A stretch of DNA of 64,000 nucleotides from Mycolicibacterium sp. HK-90 (GCF_030486405.1 NZ_CP129613.1:1674001-1738000); one strand, 5' to 3'. Positions 45,745 through 54,962 are shown, numbered from the stretch's first letter. The notes: generated from the letters alone by a model not told the origin. Numbers and translations: made by a program.

Positions 45745-47247
45745 CTATTTGTCGCTGCTCTTGTCGGCGCGATGCTTGCCGCCGGCGTTCTTCGCCTCGG
45801 ACGCCTGCTTGGCCGACCGCGCTTCCTGTTTCGCCGCTTTGGCTTCCTGCCTCGCCTGCTGGCGTTCGGCTCTGGCCTGCCTGCGGGCCTCGCGTTTGGT
45901 CTCGCGGGTCTGCTTCTTTGCCTCGTCGGTGGATTCCTTGCCGACCCCGGTACTTGACGCCTCAGAGGAATGGCTGTCAGCGGTTTTATTGGCAGAGGTA
46001 TCGGAACCGCCTTCCGTGGCGGATGAACCAGCGTCGCTTCCCGCGGCGTCACTTTCGGCAGACGTTTGGGTTTCGACGGCTTCGCCCTGTGGGGTCAGTG
46101 ACAGGGTTGCGGTTCGCGCTGCGTTCAACATTGATCGTGCTGTGCTAGCGATGCTGTCGACGGAGTGTGCTACACCGCGCGTGAGCTCATCGGCTGGACG
46201 CGTCGTCTGCGGTGGCTCAACCATCTCCGCTTCCACGTCGACAGTCTGCAACGTGGTCACATCGTCAACCGTTGCTGTGCTGGCTACGTCAGTATTCGTG
46301 ACCACCGCATCTGCGGGTGGGGTAATGGCCTCCGCGATGGCCTGGGGTATCACTACCAGCAGAGTGCGCAGAGGATTGAGGAAGGCGTCGGTCAAGATCC
46401 CGGGAGTCCACCCCTCGGGTGCCATGGGCGGGTTGGGGATCGGGATCGGGATGGGGCGAGGCGGAAAGTACACACCGTTGAGGAACGCATATGTCATGTC
46501 GGCGGGAAAGTTGACGATCGCGCTGACTGCTTTCAGCGGGTCACCTTCGCCGGAAGCATCGACGAGCGCTTGACCCGTTTCCGAGATCGCCTGCACCATT
46601 GTGGAGACCAACCCGCTGGCTATACCTTGAACGACCTGCGCCAGGAGGCCTGCGTCAAACATGTTGTGGAATGCGAAGGTTTCGAGCGCAGCGGTGATGT
46701 TCCGCGATATCTCGTAGGGAATTGAGAGCATGCCGCTCATCCCGAACAGCGCAATTTGAAGACCGGTGATGCCGCCGGTGACCGCGTTTCCTGCCGCGAT
46801 GACGTCGCCCTGTGAAAGCGCTTCCCGAATTGCCGCGAGCGTCTCAGGCAGGGTTTGCGCGAACGAGTCTTCTTCGGTTAGCCAATGCAAGACGCCATCG
46901 GCGGCGTCCTCGATCCCGCCACCGATAATGTTTACGTAAGAGGTCTGATTGGCGATGATCTGTCCCAGGAGTGCTCCCTGGGCAGCAACCGAGTCCTCTG
47001 CCAGCTGTCCCAGGTTGAAGCTCGCCCGTTCGAATACCTCCCCCCATCGCTGGATTGGGTTGATGAACGACGGCGCACCGGGGCACCGCGACGGCACGCT
47101 GCAGGTAGCGGCGGTCAGCTGCACCGCACGGTTCTGAATTTGTGCGGCTGTGGCTGTCGGTGCTGGCGTTATAGGTGTGGCCGCGATAACGCTGGCACCG
47201 ACGATGGCCACGCCGGCGGTGACATACGGGCGAAGGGTGAGTTGCAT
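45745..47247 (-). CDS. Large exported mycobacterial protein with basic Lys/Ala/Arg/Glu-rich tail
   Basis: 500 residues. Begins M-Q-L-T-L-R-P-Y-V-T-A-G-V-A-I-V-G-A-S-V-I-A, an N-terminal export/anchor signal shared by a mycobacterial family of long secreted proteins, followed by Ala/Thr/Pro stretches. The central part (about 60-290) is mostly hydrophobic and helical, with a P-I-P-I-P-I-P-N-P-P segment near 265. The last 90 residues are acidic/Ser-rich, then a Lys/Arg/Ala/Glu/Gln-rich helix resembling the heparin-binding tail of HBHA. The start at 47247 has AAAGGAAA upstream; an in-frame extension of 41 codons was rejected. A role in surface adhesion is inference. Flanked by regulators, not by obvious enzymes. 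Confidence 0.7.
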   Translation of the reverse strand: MQLTLRPYVTAGVAIVGASVIAATPITPAPTATAAQIQNRAVQLTAATCSVPSRCPGAPSFINPIQRWGEVFERASFNLGQLAEDSVAAQGALLGQIIANQTSYVNIIGGGIEDAADGVLHWLTEEDSFAQTLPETLAAIREALSQGDVIAAGNAVTGGITGLQIALFGMSGMLSIPYEISRNITAALETFAFHNMFDAGLLAQVVQGIASGLVSTMVQAISETGQALVDASGEGDPLKAVSAIVNFPADMTYAFLNGVYFPPRPIPIPIPNPPMAPEGWTPGILTDAFLNPLRTLLVVIPQAIAEAITPPADAVVTNTDVASTATVDDVTTLQTVDVEAEMVEPPQTTRPADELTRGVAHSVDSIASTARSMLNAARTATLSLTPQGEAVETQTSAESDAAGSDAGSSATEGGSDTSANKTADSHSSEASSTGVGKESTDEAKKQTRETKREARRQARAERQQARQEAKAAKQEARSAKQASEAKNAGGKHRADKSSDK

Positions 47248-47515
47248 TGGTTTCCTTTGCTGAATCGTTGGCGACCCGAACCAGCGATGAACGTAGCTGA
47301 GAAGATCCTGAGTTCTGGGAACTATGAGTAATCGTCGGCGGGGTCCGCGAGAAAGTTCAATATTCAGCAAATTGTGCTGTCACGAAAGATAGCGGTGAAC
47401 CGCCTAAAAGTTGGCTTTAGCCAACATCTGACGATGGTAAGTCGCTTCAAGTGGAAAGTAACCGCGTGCAAAGTTGCAACACGTTATAGCCCGGTGTACC
47501 GGGCCTGCTTATCAG

Positions 47516-48025
47516 TCAGCAGTTGTCATCTGAGCCCGTCACTGGTCTCCTCGACCTGGCACCGATTCGCCGGCAGTTCTTCTCTATGGTCGAGACCTGC
47601 GCAGGTGACAATGCGCCCGCCAGATCGGCCTGCACAGCGTCGGCGTAGGTTGCCGCCGCCCGACGCGTCGTCTCCCGACCCTCATCGGTGATCAGGGCGA
47701 TCACACCGCGCCCGTCATCCGGGCACTTCGCGCGGCGCACGAGTCCGCGCTCCTCCAACCGTCGTATCCGCTTCGTCAGGTGGCCGGGTAGAGAATCCAC
47801 TGTCTCTGCGAGATCACCCATTCGGGCGGAACCGGTTTCGGAGTTCAGCAGCGCGCCCAGCACCCGTAGATCGGTGACGGACAGTTGATGTGCATCGGCC
47901 AATCGACGGTTCATCATCGCGTCGAGTCGCAGTGCGGCTTCCACAAAGCTCTGCCACGACTTCTGCTCGGCCAGGTCGAGGCCCGGCAGATCACCCGCGG
48001 TCCGGCGACGATGCTGGTGCTGCAT
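47516..48025 (-). CDS. MarR-family regulator
   Basis: 169 residues. HTH core L-S-V-T-D-L-R-V-L-G-A-L-L-N-S, R-M-G-D-L-A-E-T-V-D-S-L-P-G-H-L-T-K-R-I-R-R-L-E near 67-93, with wing D-D-G-R-G-V-I-A-L. The 268 nt separating it from the upstream end of the exported-protein gene (47248-47515) is comparatively AT-rich, with short repeats around GTTGCAAC. It lies behind an AraC gene on the same strand. Confidence 0.88.
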   Translation of the reverse strand: MQHQHRRRTAGDLPGLDLAEQKSWQSFVEAALRLDAMMNRRLADAHQLSVTDLRVLGALLNSETGSARMGDLAETVDSLPGHLTKRIRRLEERGLVRRAKCPDDGRGVIALITDEGRETTRRAAATYADAVQADLAGALSPAQVSTIEKNCRRIGARSRRPVTGSDDNC

Positions 48026-48136
48026 GGCGCCATGCTAAGCATCTGCTCACGTGACATGGGCGGAATTGTCATGTCGCACCGAGCTGTTGGTCTACCAGCC
48101 ACCGAGCCCTGCGTCGCGCGGATGCACGATCGCCGA

Positions 48137-49069
48137 TCAGTGCGACGCCCGCTGCCGGGTCTGCGATGGCAACTCGCCGAACAATGAGCGGTATCTGGCT
48201 GACATGCGACCGAGCTCGCCGATACCCCACTGGTTGGAGACGTCGGCGATCGTTGCCTCCTGAGATTCTAGTGTGAGGAGGTCGGAGCGGATGCGATGGA
48301 GACGCATTCGTGCGATATACCTTCGCGGTGATTCGCCGAGTGCCTCCTCGAACGATCGTGTGAGGGTTCGCCGGGACACTCCCGCACGGCACGCAAGGTC
48401 CTCCATATCAAGACGCTGGTCAAGGTTCTGGTCGATGTGGGAGCGGGTGAGTTCGACGATCCGCTCGCGTTTCCGCAGCGGTTGCAGGGTTACCGGGGCC
48501 GGGAGCTGCGCGAAATGGCCGATGAAGGCAGCGGCGATATTGGCGAGCCGTCCGGGGTCGAGTCGGGCATCTCCTTGGTGCACGCGGGCGAGCAGAGCGG
48601 AGATCTTAGTGAGATGCCCGCTCGCCAGCGGCTGCGAGTGAATTCCGGTGCGGCGGAAAGCATTGGGGCAGAGTCGCATTCCGAATCGCTCGACCTCGCG
48701 CTGTAACGTCTCCTCGCTGAGCGTGATGACGGCGTAGAGCGAATTGACGTCGTGAAAGGCTTCATGCTCATCTCCTGGGCGGAAAACCGTGACGATCCCC
48801 GAATCGATATCGCGCAGCAACAGCCTGTTCCTCGGTGGAATCCGCAGGCCGACCGCGATCGACAAGTGCTCCTCGGACAGCGCCCCGCGGATCTGCACCC
48901 GGCTTTCGAAGCGCCCTGAACTCAGGGTCACGCCCTGGTGGGCTGCGTGTACCAGAGTGCCGCTGGGCGGGTCATGCGATAGCTGAAACGCGGTCAACCC
49001 GGCCTGGTTGACCGCGTCACTCAGATCCTCGAGCTGGGTGATGCGCGTCCGAACCATCGGCACGTCCAT
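48137..49069 (-). CDS. AraC-family regulator with AraC-binding-like N-terminal domain
   Basis: 310 residues. N-terminal ligand/dimerisation domain (about 5-190) and C-terminal double HTH: D-M-E-D-L-A-C-R-A-G-V-S-R-R-T-L-T-R-S-F near 235-254 and a second HTH region S-N-Q-W-G-I-G-E-L-G-R-M-S-A-R-Y near 283-298. The start at 49069 (M-D-V-P-M-V-R-T-R) is chosen because a longer reading would overlap the divergent MarR gene and its binding site; upstream candidates remain possible. Confidence 0.85.
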   Translation of the reverse strand: MDVPMVRTRITQLEDLSDAVNQAGLTAFQLSHDPPSGTLVHAAHQGVTLSSGRFESRVQIRGALSEEHLSIAVGLRIPPRNRLLLRDIDSGIVTVFRPGDEHEAFHDVNSLYAVITLSEETLQREVERFGMRLCPNAFRRTGIHSQPLASGHLTKISALLARVHQGDARLDPGRLANIAAAFIGHFAQLPAPVTLQPLRKRERIVELTRSHIDQNLDQRLDMEDLACRAGVSRRTLTRSFEEALGESPRRYIARMRLHRIRSDLLTLESQEATIADVSNQWGIGELGRMSARYRSLFGELPSQTRQRASH

Positions 49070-49163
49070 GAACCGGCAGTGTACGACGACGGCGACGTTG
49101 GCCGAATGTGCATAGACCGGGCTCTCTGCCTGCGCTGTGATCTCCCCAGCGGCCGAAGGAGAA

Positions 49164-49175
49164 ATGGCGACGTGA
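49164..49175 (+). CDS. Three-codon mini-ORF before MarR gene
   Basis: ATG-GCG-ACG-TGA follows AAGGAG (49156-49161) by 2 nt, and its TGA overlaps the MarR ATG (TGATG). This may be coupling or just coincidence of the spacer; GTG 49172 could alternatively be used. Confidence 0.25.
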   Translation: MAT

Positions 49176-49696
49176 TGTTGACACTGGAAACCTGGGGGCA
49201 GGGCCTCGATAACGCGACCATGAAGCCGAGTGATGACGCCGTGCGAAGCTGGGAGTGCTTCCAGGAGGTGGCGGGCCTGCTCTACCGGGAGATCGACGTG
49301 GCGCTCATGGCTAAGCACGGACTAACGATCCCCGACGTGCATATCCTGCATCGGCTCAACAACGTTCCACGTCAGGGTGTCCGAATTGGCGCTCTCGCAG
49401 AACTACTGGTGCTCGCGCCGAGCCGGGTGACGTGGCAAGTCGGCCGCCTGGAATATCGCGGTTTGGCCCGCAGAGTCCGCAGCCGTAAAGACCGGCGCAT
49501 TGTCGTGGTCGGGATCACCCGGAAGGGGCAGGACCAGCTGGGGCACGCACTGCGGACCTATGCGGCGATAGTGCGGCGCGACTACCTCGCACCCCTCACC
49601 CGTGAACAGATGACCGCGTTGGGTGACTGCGCCCGACGAGTCAGCGATGCCCTGAAAGTCCGGGAGGAACTCGAGGATCTCTTTCCAGATGTGTAG
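49175..49696 (+). CDS. MarR-family regulator, tandem copy 1
   Basis: 173 residues starting M-L-T-L-E. Winged HTH: V-R-I-G-A-L-A-E-L-L-V-L-A-P-S-R-V-T-W-Q-V-G-R-L-E near 70-94, wing S-R-K-D-R-R-I-V-V-V-G-I-T and dimer helix L-T-R-E-Q-M-T-A-L-G-D near 150. It shares the same start pentapeptide and most core residues with the gene at 49859, so the two arose by tandem duplication. It diverges from the AraC gene over 105 nt. Confidence 0.9.
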   Translation: MLTLETWGQGLDNATMKPSDDAVRSWECFQEVAGLLYREIDVALMAKHGLTIPDVHILHRLNNVPRQGVRIGALAELLVLAPSRVTWQVGRLEYRGLARRVRSRKDRRIVVVGITRKGQDQLGHALRTYAAIVRRDYLAPLTREQMTALGDCARRVSDALKVREELEDLFPDV

Positions 49697-49858
49697 CCGC
49701 GATACGACGCACTGCTGAGGGAGTTTGGGGCCGGCATCTGATGACGTTGGCTGGGCTGTGACTGCAATGCGGCAACTGTCCCATTCTGCATAGACCTGTC
49801 ATCGCGGCTGAGCTGAGATCTCTACAGCGGTCCCTACGGTGAGGAGAGGTTGGGCTCG

Positions 49859-50365
49859 ATGTTGACTCTCGAACCTCCCGATCCCGGCCCCGTGCGGGAG
49901 CCCTGGGATCTCGACGAGGACGAGTGGCGGAGTTGGAAGCGATTCGGTCAGTCGGTCGCCTTGATCTATCGGGAGCTCAATGCGTCCCTCATCGCCCAGT
50001 TCGATCTGTCGGTTCCCGATGTGCACCTGCTCCAGCTGCTCGACACGGACCCGGGCCGGGGGATCCGAATGGGTGTGCTGGCAGACGCTTTGGTGCTGGC
50101 GCCCAGCCGCTTGACGTGGCAGGTCCGCCGATTGGAGGAGCGCGGTCTGGTGCGCAGGTTCCGCAGCGGCGAAGACAAGCGGGGCATCGCCGTCGGAATC
50201 ACCCGGCACGGACGGCATTACCTGCGCCCGGCGCTACGCACGTACTCCGGGCTGGTGCGGCAGTTCTACCTGGCGCCGCTCAACCGAGAGCAGATGACCG
50301 CGTTGGGGGACAGCGGCAGACGCGTCAGCGAGGCCTTGAAGAACGACGACACGGCCACGCACTAG
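49859..50365 (+). CDS. MarR-family regulator, tandem copy 2
   Basis: 168 residues, starting M-L-T-L-E like copy 1 and matching it through V-L-A-P-S-R-L-T-W-Q-V-R-R-L-E, the wing, and the L-N-R-E-Q-M-T-A-L-G-D helix. The ATG at 49859 is preceded by GAGGAGAG (49841-49848); TTG 49850 lies too close. It is separated from copy 1 by 162 nt without any other gene, and its stop overlaps the convergent propeller gene by 4 nt. Confidence 0.9.
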   Translation: MLTLEPPDPGPVREPWDLDEDEWRSWKRFGQSVALIYRELNASLIAQFDLSVPDVHLLQLLDTDPGRGIRMGVLADALVLAPSRLTWQVRRLEERGLVRRFRSGEDKRGIAVGITRHGRHYLRPALRTYSGLVRQFYLAPLNREQMTALGDSGRRVSEALKNDDTATH

Positions 50366-51360
50366 CCCAGGTCGCGCAGTTCCGCGTAGGCGAGTGCGGG
50401 GAAGCTGATCGTCGACATCCAGAGTCTGCCCCCGGATTCGACGACGCCGGTGACGGTTCCGAAGTCGGCACGGGTGGTCTGGACACCCGCGACCGCCTCG
50501 CCGGTCCCGGCGTCGAACGCCAGTACCCAGACCTGCGGCCGGATCTTGGGCTGGAGTCGTTCGGGCAACCGCCACAGGAGTTTTCGGATCACCGGAGCGC
50601 GCGGCGCGAGCGCCTCCGCGGCGGCGTTGGGTGGGGACACCATCGCCACCCAGATCCGGCCGTCGGCACCGGTCGAGATGTTGTCTGGATACCCCGGCAG
50701 GTGTACGGCCAATGGCGTCACCGTCCCGGCCTGCGGCCCGCTCAGCCAGTACTTCGACAGCCTCCTGCCCTGGGTTTCGGCGAACACCAACGCCGATTCG
50801 TCGGCGGTGAGGGTGACACCGTTGGCGAAGTACAGGCCGTCCAGCAGGGTGGTCACGGTGCCGTCGGTGCTCAGCCGGAACAAGCTGCCACGGCCGCGAG
50901 CCTCCATGACGGCGCCGGCGAAATATTCGAAGTGGAAATGGCTGGTCGACTCGGTGAAATAGATTGTGCCGTCGGCCGTCTCGGTGACATTCGAGCAGAA
51001 CCGCAACGGCCGGCCGTCGATGTCGCGCACCAGGACATCCAGCGCCCCCGAGCTGGGATCCAACGCCAGGAGCCCGCGGTGGCTGTCGCAGACCAGTACC
51101 CGCCCGTCCCGGGCGACGTGCATCCCGAGCGGGCGGCCACCGGTATCGGCGACGACGGTGGTGGCGCCGTCCGGCGACACCCGGACGATCCGTCCATCGA
51201 CCAGTCCGGTCCACAGCTGCCCGGATGCGTCGGCGACGACGTCCTCCGGCCCGTCACCGGGCATCGGCACGATGGTCAGCTCGGCCGGCCCGAAAACCGG
51301 TAGCGGGTCGATGGGCGGTGGGGTCCAACGGACCGGATCGATGGCGGGCTTGTGCGGCAC
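50362..51360 (-). CDS. Strictosidine-synthase-like / SMP-30 beta-propeller protein
   Basis: 332 residues forming a six-bladed propeller: G-P-E-D-V-V-A-D-A-S-G-Q-L-W-T-G near 37-52, G-M-H-V-A-R-D-G-R-V-L-V-C-D near 79, F-C-S-N-V-T-E-T-A-D-G-T-I-Y-F-T-E-S near 122-139 and F-A-N-G-V-T-L-T-A near 178. The family includes plant strictosidine synthase relatives, paraoxonases and gluconolactonases; bacterial members are mostly hydrolases of lactones or esters. No signal peptide. GTG start at 51360. Nearest to the tandem MarR genes but convergent with them. Confidence 0.8.
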   Translation of the reverse strand: MPHKPAIDPVRWTPPPIDPLPVFGPAELTIVPMPGDGPEDVVADASGQLWTGLVDGRIVRVSPDGATTVVADTGGRPLGMHVARDGRVLVCDSHRGLLALDPSSGALDVLVRDIDGRPLRFCSNVTETADGTIYFTESTSHFHFEYFAGAVMEARGRGSLFRLSTDGTVTTLLDGLYFANGVTLTADESALVFAETQGRRLSKYWLSGPQAGTVTPLAVHLPGYPDNISTGADGRIWVAMVSPPNAAAEALAPRAPVIRKLLWRLPERLQPKIRPQVWVLAFDAGTGEAVAGVQTTRADFGTVTGVVESGGRLWMSTISFPALAYAELRDLG

Positions 51361-51448
51361 GCTGCCAGTCTGCCGCCGAAACGGCGTTCCGGCAGACGGT
51401 TACTCGAACTTGTTCTGCCGCAACGCCGTTTCGCGCACGCTGCTCGGA

Positions 51449-52819
51449 CTACAGGAGCTTTCCCGCCTCGGTCAGCACGCCGTGCAGGATCTCGTAGATC
51501 GCGTCGAACTCGGCCTGTCCGCTGATCAGCGGCGGGGCCAGCTGGATGACTGGGTCGCCACGGTCGTCGGCGCGGCAGTACAGCCCCGCCTCCCACAGCG
51601 CCGGGGTCAGGAATCCGCGCAGCAGCCGCTCGGACTCCTCGTCGTTGAACGTCTCCTTGGTCGCCTTGTCCTTGACCAGTTCGATGCCGTAGAAGAAGCC
51701 CTCACCGCGGACGTCGCCGACGATCGGCAGGTCGTAGAGCTTCTCCAGCGTGGCGCGGAACGCCGGGGCGGCTTCCTTGACGTGGTCGTTGAGCCCTTCG
51801 CGCTCGAAGATGTCCAGGTTGGCCATCGCCACCGCGGCCGAAACCGGATGCCCGCCAAAGGTATAGCCGTGGCCGAACACAGTCTTGCCGTCATTGAACG
51901 GCTCGAACAGGCGGTCGCTGGCCACCATCGCACCCAGCGGTGAGTAGCCCGACGTCAGGCCCTTGGCGCTGGTGATGATGTCGGGGACATAACCGAAGTC
52001 CTCGCAGGCGAACATCGAGCCGATCCGGCCGTAGGCGCAGATCACCTCGTCGGACACCAGCAGCACGTCGTATTCGTCGCAGATCTCGCGGACCCGCTCG
52101 AAGTACCCGGGCGGCGGAGGGAAGCAACCGCCGGCGTTCTGCACCGGCTCCAGGAACACCGCGGCCACGGTGTCGGGGCCCTCGAACTCGATGGCCTCGG
52201 CGATGCGGTCGGCGCAGTAGCGGCCGAAAACCTTTTCGTCGTGCGCGTATTCGGACGGTGCGCGGTAGAAGTTGGTGTTCGGCGCCCGGAAACCGCCGGG
52301 GGTCAGCGGCTCGAATGGCGCCTTGAACGCCGGGATGCCGGTGATCGCCAGCGCGCCCTGCGGGGTGCCGTGGTAGGCGATCGCGCGCGAAACCACCTTG
52401 TGCTTACCGGGTTTGCCGGTCAGCTTGAAGTACTGCTTGGCCAGTTTCCAGGCGCTCTCGACGGCCTCGCCGCCGCCGGTGGTGAAGAACACCCGGTTCA
52501 GGTCGCCGGGTGCGTAATTGGCGACGCGTTCGGCCAGTTCGATGGCCGGCGGTGTGGCATAGGACCACAGCGGGAAAAAGGACAGCTTCTCGGCCTGTTT
52601 GGCGGCGGCTTCGGCAAGTTCCTTACGGCCGTGGCCCACCTGGACCACGAACAGGCCGGACAGGCCGTCGATGTAGCTCTTGCCCTTGTCGTCGAAGATT
52701 CGCACGCCCTCACCGCGGGTGATGATCGGCGGCGTGATGCCCTCGCCGTGCCGGGCGAAATGGCCCCACAGGTGGCGGTTGGCCTTGGCGGCCAGGTCGG
52801 TTGTTTCAGTGACACTCAT
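51449..52819 (-). CDS. Class-III aminotransferase (putrescine/omega-amino acid type)
   Basis: 456 residues, PLP fold-type I. The PLP lysine is in I-I-T-S-A-K-G-L-T-S-G-Y near 280-291; T-T-G-G-G-E-A-V-E-S near 105 binds phosphate and L-V-S-D-E-V-I-C-A-Y-G-R near 250. The family transfers an omega-amino group from putrescine, GABA or similar diamines to pyruvate or 2-oxoglutarate. It overlaps the Lrp regulator by 4 nt and diverges from an aminoaldehyde dehydrogenase, consistent with a polyamine pathway. M. tuberculosis has an aminotransferase at this backbone position. Confidence 0.9.
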   Translation of the reverse strand: MSVTETTDLAAKANRHLWGHFARHGEGITPPIITRGEGVRIFDDKGKSYIDGLSGLFVVQVGHGRKELAEAAAKQAEKLSFFPLWSYATPPAIELAERVANYAPGDLNRVFFTTGGGEAVESAWKLAKQYFKLTGKPGKHKVVSRAIAYHGTPQGALAITGIPAFKAPFEPLTPGGFRAPNTNFYRAPSEYAHDEKVFGRYCADRIAEAIEFEGPDTVAAVFLEPVQNAGGCFPPPPGYFERVREICDEYDVLLVSDEVICAYGRIGSMFACEDFGYVPDIITSAKGLTSGYSPLGAMVASDRLFEPFNDGKTVFGHGYTFGGHPVSAAVAMANLDIFEREGLNDHVKEAAPAFRATLEKLYDLPIVGDVRGEGFFYGIELVKDKATKETFNDEESERLLRGFLTPALWEAGLYCRADDRGDPVIQLAPPLISGQAEFDAIYEILHGVLTEAGKLL

Positions 52820-53328
52820 CGAGTTCCCCAATTGTATTGCTGTTTAACGAGTTTCAGGTAAACGAGGGTTTCGGTGGTTATCACTCCCGGCAGGGCTCGG
52901 ATCTGGGTGTTGAGAAGTTCGAGCAGGCTGTCGTCGTCCTCGCAAACCACCTCGCAGATGGCGTCGAAGGAGCCGGCGGTCAGCACGACGTAGTCCACGG
53001 CTTCGATGGCGGAGAGTTTCTCGGCCAGCTTGAGGGTGTCGCCGGTGCACCGGATGCCGATCATGGCTTGGCGGGCGAACCCGAGTTGCAGCGGATCGGT
53101 CACCGCGACGATCTGCATGACCCCGGCGTCGACCATGCGCTGCACGCGCTGGCGGACCGCGGCCTCAGACAGGCCCACGGCCTTGCCGATCCCGGCATAC
53201 GAGCGGCGGCCGTCCGCCTGCAACTTCTCGATGATCGCCTTCGACAGTTCGTCGAGCTGAAAGGCGGTGCGAGAATTGTTCACGCGCAGGGGCACGGCCT
53301 GAAGGTCAGGACCATCAGGGTTGGTCAT
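52816..53328 (-). CDS. Lrp/AsnC-family regulator
   Basis: 170 residues. HTH: L-D-E-L-S-K-A-I-I-E-K-L-Q-A-D-G-R-R-S-Y-A-G-I-G-K-A-V-G-L-S near 25-54, followed by the RAM/effector domain (A-G-S-F-D-A-I-C-E-V-V near 120). The start at 53328 gives the usual short N-terminal tail; a 54-codon extension was rejected. Its location in front of the aminotransferase and beside the dehydrogenase implies sensing of an amino acid or amine intermediate. Confidence 0.92.
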   Translation of the reverse strand: MTNPDGPDLQAVPLRVNNSRTAFQLDELSKAIIEKLQADGRRSYAGIGKAVGLSEAAVRQRVQRMVDAGVMQIVAVTDPLQLGFARQAMIGIRCTGDTLKLAEKLSAIEAVDYVVLTAGSFDAICEVVCEDDDSLLELLNTQIRALPGVITTETLVYLKLVKQQYNWGTR

Positions 53329-53452
53329 GCACTCGATTGTGCACGGAATCCGTCGTTTAGGGCAACCGAATCGATGAAATCCCTCGTTTGAACCGGGCCT
53401 TGGCGCGGGAATGCGTAGAGATTGGATGTGGCGTGGGTTACCGTGGGGCCCC

Positions 53453-54940
53453 ATGAGCGTGGCAGTGAATGTGACAAGCAGTTGGATCAACGGTGCACCG
53501 GTGGCAACGGCCGGGGCCGGCCATCAGGTCATCGACCCCGCTACCGGTCAGGCCGTCGCCGACTACGCGCTGGCAACGCCGGCCGACGTCGACGACGCCG
53601 TCTCCGCCGCCCGCCAGGCGTTCCCCGCGTGGTCGAAGGCAACGCCGGCCGAGCGCTCGGCGGTACTCGCCAAGCTGGCCAAACTCGCCGACGAGCACGC
53701 CGACCAGCTGATCGCCGAGGAGGTGAGCCAGACCGGCAAACCGGTCCGCCTGGCCACCGAGTTCGACGTGCCCGGCAGCATCGACAACATCGACTTCTTT
53801 GCCGGAGCGGCCCGGCACCTGGAAGGCAAGGCCACCGCCGAGTACTCCGGCGACCACACCTCGAGCATTCGCCGCGAGGCGGTCGGCGTCGTCGCCACCA
53901 TCACGCCCTGGAACTACCCGCTGCAGATGGCGGTGTGGAAGGTCATTCCAGCCCTGGCGGCCGGTTGTTCCGTCGTCATCAAGCCCGCCGAGATCACCCC
54001 ACTGACCACCCTGACCCTGGCCCGGCTGGCCACCGAAGCCGGACTGCCCGACGGGGTGTTCAACGTGGTCACCGGCGGTGGTGCCGACGTCGGCACGGCC
54101 CTGGCCGGGCACCGTGACGTCGACGTCGTCACGTTCACCGGCTCCACGCCGGTCGGCCGCAAGGTCATGGCCGCCGCCGCGGTGCACGGCCACCGCACAC
54201 AGCTTGAGCTGGGCGGAAAAGCCCCGTTCGTGGTCTTCGACGACGCCGATCTGGACGCCGCGATCCAGGGCGCGGTCGCCGGGTCCCTGATCAACACCGG
54301 ACAGGACTGCACCGCGGCCACCCGCGCGATCGTCTCCCGCGACCTGTACGACGACTTCGTCGCCGGCGTGGCCGAGGTGATGAGCAAGATCGTCGTCGGC
54401 GACCCGCGCGACCCCGACACCGACCTGGGCCCGCTGATCTCCTACGCCCACCGTGACAAGGTGGCGGCGATGGTGGCCCGGGCGCCCGAGCAGGGCGGGC
54501 GGATCGTCACCGGCGGCGTGGCACCCGATCTGCCCGGCGCCTTCTACCGGCCCACCCTGATCGCCGACGTCGCCGAGACCTCGGAGGTGTACCGCGACGA
54601 GATCTTCGGGCCCGTCCTGACGGTGCGTCCGTTCACCGACGACGACGACGCGATCCGGCAGGCCAACGACACCGCCTACGGTCTGGCCGCCTCGGCCTGG
54701 ACCCGCGATGTCTATCGGGCGCAGCGGGCCTCCCGAGAGATCAACGCGGGTTGTGTGTGGATCAACGACCACATCCCGATCATCAGCGAGATGCCGCACG
54801 GCGGCGTCGGCGCCTCGGGCTTCGGCAAGGACATGAGCGACTACTCGTTCGAGGAGTACCTCACCATCAAGCACGTGATGAGCGACATCACCGGCGTGGC
54901 TGAAAAAGAGTGGCACCGCACGATTTTCAACAAGCGCTGA
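53453..54940 (+). CDS. Gamma-aminobutyraldehyde-type aldehyde dehydrogenase
   Basis: 495-residue NAD-dependent aldehyde dehydrogenase. Catalytic Glu in L-E-L-G-G-K-A-P-F near 258-266 and Cys in N-T-G-Q-D-C-T-A-A near 292-300; the Q-D-C wording is characteristic of aminoaldehyde dehydrogenases (PatD/Prr) rather than the usual Q-x-C. S-T-P-V-G near 234 and P-W-N-Y-P near 155 bind NAD. It would oxidise 4-aminobutyraldehyde, or a related aldehyde, made by the divergent aminotransferase, to GABA. The ATG at 53453 follows a 124-nt divergent promoter region. Confidence 0.9.
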   Translation: MSVAVNVTSSWINGAPVATAGAGHQVIDPATGQAVADYALATPADVDDAVSAARQAFPAWSKATPAERSAVLAKLAKLADEHADQLIAEEVSQTGKPVRLATEFDVPGSIDNIDFFAGAARHLEGKATAEYSGDHTSSIRREAVGVVATITPWNYPLQMAVWKVIPALAAGCSVVIKPAEITPLTTLTLARLATEAGLPDGVFNVVTGGGADVGTALAGHRDVDVVTFTGSTPVGRKVMAAAAVHGHRTQLELGGKAPFVVFDDADLDAAIQGAVAGSLINTGQDCTAATRAIVSRDLYDDFVAGVAEVMSKIVVGDPRDPDTDLGPLISYAHRDKVAAMVARAPEQGGRIVTGGVAPDLPGAFYRPTLIADVAETSEVYRDEIFGPVLTVRPFTDDDDAIRQANDTAYGLAASAWTRDVYRAQRASREINAGCVWINDHIPIISEMPHGGVGASGFGKDMSDYSFEEYLTIKHVMSDITGVAEKEWHRTIFNKR

Positions 54941-54962
54941 TTCCCGCCGGAGGCATGCTGCC

